Part shown: piece by piece, positions 25,642 through 33,232 of the stretch
Layout: each line of letters opens with the position of its first letter
Position numbering within the stretch: position 1 is the stretch's first letter
Source: Betaproteobacteria bacterium
Lineage (GTDB): Bacteria; Pseudomonadota; Gammaproteobacteria; Burkholderiales; UBA9220
DNA length: 39,788 nucleotides
Reading direction: 5' to 3'
NCBI GenBank assembly: GCA_020061285.1
Contig: JAGUYQ010000050.1
Location: 1-39,788 of the forward strand
Notes under the pieces: generated by a model
Databases searched by the model: none
Seen by the model: only the letters and a program-made list of their open reading frames with translations
What the model was told of the DNA's origin: nothing
Program-made: the position numbers and the translations under genes

Positions 25642-27945
25642 TCATGCGGCTGATTGGGCTGTTGCCATACCAACAATCTTCTCTTTAACTAGTGCATAGA
25701 CCTTCCTTACGTACTCCGCCTCATCTTTGGAAATAAGCCCCTTTTCGGGATGCGCAGTAGTTGATCTTATGGAATTTATTTTGGCGATCCAACTTACCTT
25801 ATCGGCCTTTGCGGCTTTAGCGTCGCCCAAAATTAGGTATTTCTTTTCGAATAAATGAAAATTTTTCAATACTATTGTCTGATAATCAATAAGGAATAAA
25901 TATTGATGCATTTCCTTGGCGCCATTTTCAGCATTATATAATTCAAGACATTTACTACGAATTTGTCGCGGGACGCCCTCAAAAAACCATTTGTCCCCAT
26001 AGTTGGCCTTTAGCGTCTCTATAACATCTTTATGCAAAATCTCATTAATTTCTAAAATTAATTTTCCTGCTTCGGTAGTACCTTCTTTGTCACGGCTATT
26101 TTGGTAGACCGCCAGCTCCTTCGTAGTGAAGGATGGAATTTCACTATTAATTATTCCCATCATACCCAAAGAATTTTTATTAACGCCATCGAGCGATTGG
26201 CGCGAACGAAAGTTTTGGATTTCACCGGGTTCTGCATCTCTAAAGAATTTGACTAGAGGGACGACATACGGCGCTACTTTCTCAACAATCTCGTACGCGT
26301 CCATAGAAGCCGCTTTAACATGGTCATGTACTTCAATAAAATTGACCAATTCTTTTAAGAGGCGTAATAACGCCCTCAACCCATTATTTGTACAAAGAAA
26401 GCCGCCCTTCGCATCACCCAATTGCCAATGTCTTGGTGCCCCCTTGGCAAACAGGTCAAAATAACCGGCAAAAACATCGGCAGCCTTTTCTGTTGTAAGG
26501 TCCATATCACCGGACAAGTCACTCAGGGGTCCAGGCTGAACCATAGGGGGGTTAGGTAACACCTTAGTTATGTTACCAAGGAAACGATTTTCCTTAATTC
26601 CGTCGGCAAGGGACGTAAGCGTCAAGCAACGGTTACTATCTTTGTCCTTGGAAACCGTTAACACTCTGTCTTGAATCGGCGAACCAGGCATTTCATCAAG
26701 CCGAAGAGCAATTCTAGGATACTGCGCCTCAAGCCTCTCCAATGGATCATCTGAACCATAATTGAGATTTGCGAAGAGCTCTTTAGTGAGACTGCGAGAT
26801 ACCTTGACCTGTTCACAGTTAATATCCAAAAACAGTCTCATTTCCTCGTCAGTCGGTAGATTCACATAGGCAAGCACAGGGACAACGTGATTCTTGCCAC
26901 GCTTTGAAAATGCAAATCCATATAGCCGATGTTGCCCATCGATGACCCACGCCGCCCCATACTGACCAGGAAGCGTAATGGTGCCGAAAGAACTGTTCTC
27001 GAAATTCTCACTTTTATTGAAGCGAATAGAATCTTTAGTCTTGAAGTTTATGACAATATTGGTTGGAAACTGCCCACCATCATCAATGTAAGTGGCTATC
27101 TTCTTGAGCCGTGAAGGCTTAACCATTCGCTGGTAAGTTTCTAGATCGTTTACTGAAGTCGCCTTGTGACTGATGTAGGCAATCTTGAGCAAGTCGAAGG
27201 GCGAAATAAGGAAATTATAGAAGGTGACGCCCCCCATGTTTCCTCTGGTGGCAGGGACTTCAATACGCAAGCCCTCCACCTTTTCGCCCTTGAGATAACG
27301 CGCCAGGAATTGATAGCGCGCCGCTTCTTTGAGGTACTCAGTAAGTTTGGTGTAGTAAGCAATTTCTTGCTCAGTGATGACTGCAATATTTGACTCGGCC
27401 GCACGGTCTTTGTCTGCTTTCCGCCAATCAACATTCCTTGTGGCGATAGCCCACTTCACCTTGAGTTTCGGGTCCTTGCCATAGTGGGCATGAATAGCTT
27501 TGATGACGTCATCCCGTATGCCGTTAATTTTATCGATCAGATTTTTAATGGATTTGGAGCTCTGCTCCTGAGCGTGAGTACACTCGACGATGAATACCGT
27601 TTCGTCGTCTTTGGCAAAAATGTCAATTTGTCGAGCAGGGGCGGCCGGGCCCAGCTTGATAGTAAAGTTTCGATCAGCGTTTAATTCTTCGAAACCCAGT
27701 TTATAGAGCAGGCACCAAACATCATCCTCTAGCTGTCGATCATGTGGCTTTGGCTTGGCCATACGGACGGAATTCTTATTCCCCTTAACGACAGACCAGC
27801 CATCCTGCTCTTCACCAAGCACTTTAGTAGCAAGTGCCTCTTTTTTGGACGCCGTGATGGTCTTCTCGTCAACACTCTTGGCGCGAAGAACGCTGATCTT
27901 TTTAGCTTCTTCACCTACAATAAGCCCGTCATCAAACCCCGCCAT
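25642..27945 (-). CDS. endonuclease-like / DGQHR / HEPN multidomain protein
   Basis: This 767-residue protein seems to join three parts. Residues about 70-200 look like a restriction-endonuclease (Mrr/PD-(D/E)xK-type) fold: RQIDIFAKDDETVFIVECTH gives Asp108 and Glu121, but the usual ExK lysine is replaced (ECT), so activity is uncertain. The centre has AAWVIDGQHRLYGF (DGQHR at 336-340) and LFLDINCEQVKVS, the DGQHR-family hallmarks. The C-terminus (about 630-750) ends in INSIRSTTAHPEKG, a match to the Rx4-6H motif of HEPN domains (Arg727, His732), many of which are RNases in defence and toxin systems. It starts the minus-strand part of the cluster, with purine-rich GGGGGAGGA before the ATG. 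Confidence 0.78.
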   Translation of the reverse strand: MAGFDDGLIVGEEAKKISVLRAKSVDEKTITASKKEALATKVLGEEQDGWSVVKGNKNSVRMAKPKPHDRQLEDDVWCLLYKLGFEELNADRNFTIKLGPAAPARQIDIFAKDDETVFIVECTHAQEQSSKSIKNLIDKINGIRDDVIKAIHAHYGKDPKLKVKWAIATRNVDWRKADKDRAAESNIAVITEQEIAYYTKLTEYLKEAARYQFLARYLKGEKVEGLRIEVPATRGNMGGVTFYNFLISPFDLLKIAYISHKATSVNDLETYQRMVKPSRLKKIATYIDDGGQFPTNIVINFKTKDSIRFNKSENFENSSFGTITLPGQYGAAWVIDGQHRLYGFAFSKRGKNHVVPVLAYVNLPTDEEMRLFLDINCEQVKVSRSLTKELFANLNYGSDDPLERLEAQYPRIALRLDEMPGSPIQDRVLTVSKDKDSNRCLTLTSLADGIKENRFLGNITKVLPNPPMVQPGPLSDLSGDMDLTTEKAADVFAGYFDLFAKGAPRHWQLGDAKGGFLCTNNGLRALLRLLKELVNFIEVHDHVKAASMDAYEIVEKVAPYVVPLVKFFRDAEPGEIQNFRSRQSLDGVNKNSLGMMGIINSEIPSFTTKELAVYQNSRDKEGTTEAGKLILEINEILHKDVIETLKANYGDKWFFEGVPRQIRSKCLELYNAENGAKEMHQYLFLIDYQTIVLKNFHLFEKKYLILGDAKAAKADKVSWIAKINSIRSTTAHPEKGLISKDEAEYVRKVYALVKEKIVGMATAQSAA

Positions 27946-28109
27946 TCCTCCCCCTACCCCTATAACGATTCCAGCTTCCCTTTATTGGGATTACCCATCT
28001 TGTGCTATCGCCGGTTAATTTAACATTTTTTCTAGTAGTGCTGCAGACCATGAGCTGTTTGGGCTTACCAATACGTACAACCGCCTTAAAAAAGTACGCA
28101 TAACCTTCC

Positions 28110-29750
28110 TTAATCACCCATTTTCAATGGCAACACTAATTTGTTTGCTAATCGCCACGCCCATTTTTGATGGTAGCTGGAATCATTATGGGCGCCTCTC
28201 AAGGGCAGTATTTTTGGGAGACGTTCACATATGCAGATATGCGTTAGCTCTTTCTCCAAATGAGAATCCCAATGCCCTCCTCGACCAACAAGATGATTCA
28301 GGACGGATTGGACGTAGGTCTCTAGTTTTGCATACGACAAAAAGTCCAAGAAATGGAGCGCCATAGTTGAGAGCGCTCGCTCACCGGTGCGGTCAACATC
28401 TAACAACACGATTGGAGGCCTCCCGGAAACACTGATATGTGCCACCAGACAGGACCGTGGTAAGCGTCCTGCTATCGAAAATGCCCTTCCTGGTTTTAAC
28501 TGGCATAGAGACATGGATATTTTGCAGTCCTCTACCAGGGTTGCCATGATCTGAATCGTGTCAGCCAGCGCCTGGAGCTCTCCAGCCAACTCCCAAGGGT
28601 GCACCTGCAGGGTTCGAAATTCGATGGGGGGCAGTTGGGCGCCCATGCATTCCCTATCCGCACCAACATGTACTACCCGGAATTTCTTTGTAGGCGGTCC
28701 ATGGCCTGAATTTTCACTTTGTTTGCTATCCCGCAATTGGCGGGTGGCCGTCTTACCGATACCCCATATCTTTTCCACTGGGACGTCAGCGGTAAAAGTT
28801 GCACTCTTTGCCGGTGCATCAAGAGCAGACTGACTAGCGTTGCTTTTGGTGCCTTCCCCGGCAATTTTGATCTCAAAAAGTTTTTCCGTCCGCTCTCCCC
28901 CTTTATTGCCGCCATCCCCGTCAGTCCCTTGAGTAACCAACGAAACGTCCTTCGGACGTTTCATTGCTGGATGGCTATAGTACAAACGGCTACATGGCGG
29001 AGAGCGCCCCGAAAGGTGAATCAACTCCAGCACTAGCCATGCTCCGCCATATGGTATTCCGCGGAAAATCCAATGGGATTCTGGAATATCAGGCAGGTCG
29101 AGGCTCACGTATTCTTCTCCTGCCGAACGGGTATAAACACTATCCCACGTGCGTCGCCCTTCCGGGTGTACGGCAAGCCAAGCGAATTCCAGGGCAAATC
29201 GGTTCGAGAGGCACCTTACAGGCACGTCGTTGGTGAATCTTAGAGTCAGCTCATCATGCTGCCCAGGCGTTTCGAATTGATAAAGCGTCATCAGCTGGCC
29301 CGGTACCATCAAGGCATTGGCCAGCGCCTTGTTATGCACCAAGAGAAATCGGACCATCTCGATAGTCGGAATATAGAGATCTCCAGCGCTTGAGGCATAG
29401 CGCAGCAACCTCTGAACGCCGACACGGTGTCCGTAAAAAGGGTAGATGCCCGCGGGTAGCTGTGCAGTCGTTAGCTCCTCGCCTTCCTTCACGTTGGCGA
29501 TATGGGCCGATTGCACTTGGCCCAAGGGCTGCGTTGGGAGAAGGCGGCCACCATCGAAACGCAGCCCCGGGGTCAGAAACGTCAGCAACCCGATGGGCAA
29601 CGACCACATCTTGATTTCATTGGTATTCAATCCACGGCTGACGGCGCGCACGAGCCAACCGCCATCCGCCCCACGAGTCAGACCCGTGAGCCAGTGGATT
29701 TCCATGGCCTCGCCAACATCTTTGAAGGCACTGATGGATATTCCCGTCAT
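28110..29750 (-). CDS. tnsE: TnsE-like transposition target-selection protein
   Basis: In Tn7, TnsE directs insertion into replicating DNA, especially conjugal plasmids, by recognising the sliding clamp and recessed 3' ends. This protein is 546 residues from the ATG at 29750, close to the 538 of Tn7 TnsE, and begins MTGISISAFKDVGEAMEIHWLTGLTRG. The frame is open further upstream to 29984, but that would overlap tnsD by over 200 bp; the chosen ATG overlaps the tnsD stop as ATGA. Position as the fifth gene after tnsABCD supports the call, as does the C-terminal half. A 9-bp perfect hairpin lies inside the gene at 28942-28962. Confidence 0.82.
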   Translation of the reverse strand: MTGISISAFKDVGEAMEIHWLTGLTRGADGGWLVRAVSRGLNTNEIKMWSLPIGLLTFLTPGLRFDGGRLLPTQPLGQVQSAHIANVKEGEELTTAQLPAGIYPFYGHRVGVQRLLRYASSAGDLYIPTIEMVRFLLVHNKALANALMVPGQLMTLYQFETPGQHDELTLRFTNDVPVRCLSNRFALEFAWLAVHPEGRRTWDSVYTRSAGEEYVSLDLPDIPESHWIFRGIPYGGAWLVLELIHLSGRSPPCSRLYYSHPAMKRPKDVSLVTQGTDGDGGNKGGERTEKLFEIKIAGEGTKSNASQSALDAPAKSATFTADVPVEKIWGIGKTATRQLRDSKQSENSGHGPPTKKFRVVHVGADRECMGAQLPPIEFRTLQVHPWELAGELQALADTIQIMATLVEDCKISMSLCQLKPGRAFSIAGRLPRSCLVAHISVSGRPPIVLLDVDRTGERALSTMALHFLDFLSYAKLETYVQSVLNHLVGRGGHWDSHLEKELTHICICERLPKILPLRGAHNDSSYHQKWAWRLANKLVLPLKMGD

Positions 29751-31573
29751 GACGGCCGGTTTGAAGATATCAGTGCCTGGATAGCTGCTTCCACCTCTGG
29801 GGACGGGTGCAGCGGCAGACCAGCTATTCGACGGATACGCCATGCAGCAGATGGGTAGCCTAGATTCGCCGCCTCCCCTGCCGCCCATGCAACCCGCCTC
29901 ATTTGAAAAGCGGCGGTAGAGTCCTGGACCGAGGTAATACACTTGGCGGTCAAGGGAAGGTGCCGCAAATGGTTGGTAAGCCATCCTGGCCGCTCCGTTC
30001 GTCGCTCGATTTCTGCCAAGGTGACTTTTACTGGCGGGCTTTCAGCTCGTATCTCCTCTGCCAAACGGACAACTCGTAGTTCCCATTCCCGGTCTAGCGT
30101 CGCCCAATCCTGACATGGACCATGTGTTCGCTTCTGCACAGCGGGTTGGTGCAATTTCAGCCAACCTCGGTCATTGCGGTACAACCACGTATAAATGGAT
30201 GGCGCCATGCCGGCCAAACCCTTCTGGCCCGCCTTCGGGTTGTTACGGCGTAAGGTTTGCCAGCATCGACGACGGTCTTTTTTGTTGATGCCTTTACTAG
30301 GCTTAGCTATCGCGACCGGTGCCCATGTTACCCGAAGCCCAAGGCGAGCAGCCTGAAGGCGAACCGTTTTAGGGTCGGCGTGGAGTTTCCGGGATGCCTC
30401 CCGTAATGGGACATGCCTACGAACGAGGCCTCGCAGCAGTGAATCAAATTGCGACCCATACTGAAGAGGGCGCGGCCTGCTCTGAATGTCCGTGGTCGGA
30501 TCAACATTGCGCGTATAGACGTAGCCGCAATCGCACTTAAATACCCCGACCACCCGTCCATGGTTGCGGTGAGTAGCTATCTGTCTAATGTTAGTTTGCC
30601 CGCAATGGTCACTCAGTGGATTGAGGCATGGCCAGGGCCCACGACCAAAAGGGAACTTGAGTGGAAAGTCGTCCAGAAATCCCTGCAACAAAATATGCTG
30701 CAGGGGATGAAATGCGTGGCGATGGTGCCGGGTGACCGACGTGAGCCAGTCGAGCGACAGGGAATCGCCAATATCCAGGAGCAGCAACTCTAGGGCGGCG
30801 CCATAATGCACCCGAAACCCCTCTGCCAAAACCGCCTGCTCTACCCTGCCTAAATCAGACGCCAGCCCTGCCGCAAAAAGGCGCTCCCGATAATATCCTG
30901 CCCATTCCCCGAGGCCTCGTGGGGCCGGCATAGCCTTAACAACCTCCGCACATCTCTTCGCCACCGACAGCAATCTCTCATGGAAGGCCTTAGACGTCAG
31001 CACCCCCGGGACTACTGGGCCACCCATGCAGTTGTCCTTGGAAGCGGCGACAAAACTATGGCGATTGCCTTTAGGCATGGGAATGCCGCTCACTCGGAGA
31101 GGAACGGCATGATCTGGGCACACGAGCACGCCGGGTAGCTGATGTGTCCGCCGCCAATACACCTCGCCAAAGTCCTCCTCCATTTCTTTTGCGCAAAGGT
31201 CGCAGAAGCGTAAGTGGCGGTGTTTGGCGCGGAAAGGCGCCAACCCCAGCGTGAAATGCAGTCCCGATATCGAGCCATCTATTATAGATCGCAGGGCTTG
31301 GTCACGAACTTGAACCGGCTGAAATGCCGCATAGAACGGGTAGAGCGTGAATTGTAGTGCCAGGCGGTAGGGCGTCAGGCCGAGCGTCGGCGGTAAATGA
31401 GCGGACAAATTCCCCAGTCCACCTTGCAACTCCATGCCAGCAATCGTATTCCTATTCCCAAACAAGTCGTTAAGGGTTTGTTTCGGGCTCACGGCACCCG
31501 TGTGGCGATGATACCGAGCCAATACGCTGTATAGCAGCTCGTCTGGATAGATTTCAGGGAAGTAGGCAAGCAT
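29747..31573 (-). CDS. tnsD: TnsD/TniQ-family target-site protein
   Basis: TnsD binds the 3' end of glmS and recruits the transposase to attTn7. The 608-residue protein has the TniQ N-terminus (FPEIYPDELLYSVLARYHRHTG) and the CCCH zinc finger: Cys124 and Cys127 in FCDLCAKEM, Cys152 and His155 in VCPDHAVPLR. It is about 100 residues longer than Tn7 TnsD. A C-terminal helix-turn-helix-rich region would hold the glmS-specific DNA-binding part. The element's insertion at glmS shows that this protein, or an ancestor, recognised attTn7. It is 9 bp after tnsC and overlaps tnsE by four bases. Confidence 0.93.
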   Translation of the reverse strand: MLAYFPEIYPDELLYSVLARYHRHTGAVSPKQTLNDLFGNRNTIAGMELQGGLGNLSAHLPPTLGLTPYRLALQFTLYPFYAAFQPVQVRDQALRSIIDGSISGLHFTLGLAPFRAKHRHLRFCDLCAKEMEEDFGEVYWRRTHQLPGVLVCPDHAVPLRVSGIPMPKGNRHSFVAASKDNCMGGPVVPGVLTSKAFHERLLSVAKRCAEVVKAMPAPRGLGEWAGYYRERLFAAGLASDLGRVEQAVLAEGFRVHYGAALELLLLDIGDSLSLDWLTSVTRHHRHAFHPLQHILLQGFLDDFPLKFPFGRGPWPCLNPLSDHCGQTNIRQIATHRNHGRVVGVFKCDCGYVYTRNVDPTTDIQSRPRPLQYGSQFDSLLRGLVRRHVPLREASRKLHADPKTVRLQAARLGLRVTWAPVAIAKPSKGINKKDRRRCWQTLRRNNPKAGQKGLAGMAPSIYTWLYRNDRGWLKLHQPAVQKRTHGPCQDWATLDREWELRVVRLAEEIRAESPPVKVTLAEIERRTERPGWLTNHLRHLPLTAKCITSVQDSTAAFQMRRVAWAAGEAANLGYPSAAWRIRRIAGLPLHPSPEVEAAIQALISSNRPS

Positions 31574-31582
31574 GGCATAGGC

Positions 31583-33232
31583 TCATGCTGCGAGGTCCTG
31601 CAACGGGGGTTTGATTGCGCCCGCCTGCAGCAAAGCCCCGTGGACATCCATTTTTGATTGCCGTGCCTCCTCTGCCACTCGACGTAGGTCTTCTGGAGCC
31701 AGCTCCTTGGCTTGTGTTGGCTTCGCAGCACGCGCCAGCTTCTTGGTGGGTACCTTTCCCTGCTGCCCCCGTAGCTTTTCGCTAATAATGCCGATTAGAT
31801 GCAAGGGGTCACATGAAGGGTCAGCGGCAATCGCTTCCTTGATCATCAATTCGGCCACATCCGGCGCCAACCCCAAGGATGACAAAGCGGCACGAACCTG
31901 TTCAGGCACAGAATCACCGGTAGACTCCTTGCCATCTGCTCTATCATTGGGCGGCGTCTCGGCCAGGGGGCTCGTTTCAATACGCCCACTCCCTCCGCCT
32001 AACGAGCTTTCAAATACTTGCTGTAAATGCTCATGGAACGGAAGAAGGTCGTCATAACGCCTTAGCGCATCCAGGTCGTTTTGGCGAAGCGCCTCGATCA
32101 TGGGACGAATTAGCCGAAAATCTTCCTTCGCCACCTGCCGAAACAGTTGGGCGTCGAGCCGTTCCGGACGCTTCCGAATAAGCCGTAAACGAATAGCCTT
32201 CATCTGGGCCAGCATAAAGAGCTTTATGGCGATATCGATAATTCCCTGGCTTTCGTCGTAGAGCACTGCGTTCAGTTCGGGGTCCAGCGGGGTGTACTCC
32301 TGGGTCCATTGATATTCCCACAGGCGCCTAACAAAATGGTCCCATGTGCCGCCTTTCGCCATCCGGTCCCAGACCATTGAACCAATCCCGCTGGCACGCC
32401 GGGCTTGGCGGAATTTCCCCTGTAAGACGTCGATAGCATTAAGCGTCCCGATCAAGATTACCGGCACGCCGATGGTGTTCACCAAGGTAACCAGGAAATT
32501 GAGCACATCTTCAGCATCCATGCCACGGGTTCGCAACAGATGCTGCACCTCATCCACCACCAGCACGCCGAGAGCGTGAAGGCTGGCCAGATGGGCCATG
32601 CGCTGCGTTGCTAGGTCCAGCGAATCACCACGCTTACCGTACTTGTCCAGATAGTTGGTACCCAGGATACGGTCAACTTCACTGAAGAAATTAATGCAAA
32701 GCTGCTTGGGGCCGCCTTTTTGGGGGCACTCGATTTTCACCCAAGACAATTGATGAAGACTGATGGGCTGCGAATGATAGATGACTTGAGGATAGAACCC
32801 CAGAACGCGCTCCATAGCCGTCGATTTGCCAACCCCTGAGCAGCCAACGAGAGCGAAGCTCGCCGCAGTATTGGGAACCTCGTATCGCCTCCACGTTAAA
32901 TTCCCAGTTTCAAGCCGAGCTATGCTGTTCTGGAGGTGGCGCTGATATCCGTCCCGTCCAAGGTTGCGGCCAACATAACCTTGCCGCACCAACATCCCGA
33001 AGCGGTCGGACAGCATAATGTGCTGGTCCAGAGGTTCAAAGTACCGGGATAGCCGCATGATGCAATGGGGCCGAATATGGTCTGGATATTGGCGCTCGCG
33101 GATATCAAAGGTCGGGGGGAGCGCCAATGCCTTGTAGGTCTCCTTGGTTGACCATAACGGTGGCAGTGCTGCGATAAATGGATTATCCCGGTATTCCGGA
33201 AGCTCGGGCACGGTTTGGTCACGATCCGTCAT
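31583..33232 (-). CDS. tnsC: TnsC AAA+ ATPase, transposition regulator
   Basis: TnsC links target-bound TnsD or TnsE to the TnsAB transposase and gives target immunity. The 549-residue protein (Tn7 TnsC is 555) has Walker A GCSGVGKST (130-138) and Walker B VLVVDEVQHL (Asp227, Glu228), followed by VPVILIGTLNAIDVL (sensor 1 region). The C-terminal third is polar and likely contacts TnsA/TnsB. It overlaps tnsB by 14 bp, which indicates coupled translation. Confidence 0.95.
   Translation of the reverse strand: MTDRDQTVPELPEYRDNPFIAALPPLWSTKETYKALALPPTFDIRERQYPDHIRPHCIMRLSRYFEPLDQHIMLSDRFGMLVRQGYVGRNLGRDGYQRHLQNSIARLETGNLTWRRYEVPNTAASFALVGCSGVGKSTAMERVLGFYPQVIYHSQPISLHQLSWVKIECPQKGGPKQLCINFFSEVDRILGTNYLDKYGKRGDSLDLATQRMAHLASLHALGVLVVDEVQHLLRTRGMDAEDVLNFLVTLVNTIGVPVILIGTLNAIDVLQGKFRQARRASGIGSMVWDRMAKGGTWDHFVRRLWEYQWTQEYTPLDPELNAVLYDESQGIIDIAIKLFMLAQMKAIRLRLIRKRPERLDAQLFRQVAKEDFRLIRPMIEALRQNDLDALRRYDDLLPFHEHLQQVFESSLGGGSGRIETSPLAETPPNDRADGKESTGDSVPEQVRAALSSLGLAPDVAELMIKEAIAADPSCDPLHLIGIISEKLRGQQGKVPTKKLARAAKPTQAKELAPEDLRRVAEEARQSKMDVHGALLQAGAIKPPLQDLAA

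Noticed and set aside
19458..27945. Assignment of the DGQHR block to phosphorothioation (Dnd) or 7-deazaguanine (Dpd) systems
   Set aside because: No cysteine desulfurase, DndC-like sulfurtransferase, DndD-like SMC protein or TGT-like enzyme is present; only the DGQHR fold is shared.
27932..28117. 61-codon minus-strand frame between tnsE and the large DGQHR gene (GTG start)
   Set aside because: It begins inside the end of tnsE, overlaps the start of the next gene, is very basic and has no recognised similarity. Translation coupled to tnsE is possible but unsupported.
29751..29984. Upstream extension of tnsE to a start at 29984
   Set aside because: It would overlap tnsD by more than 200 bp and the extra residues are low-complexity; the ATG at 29750 gives a Tn7-like length and a standard ATGA overlap with the tnsD stop.
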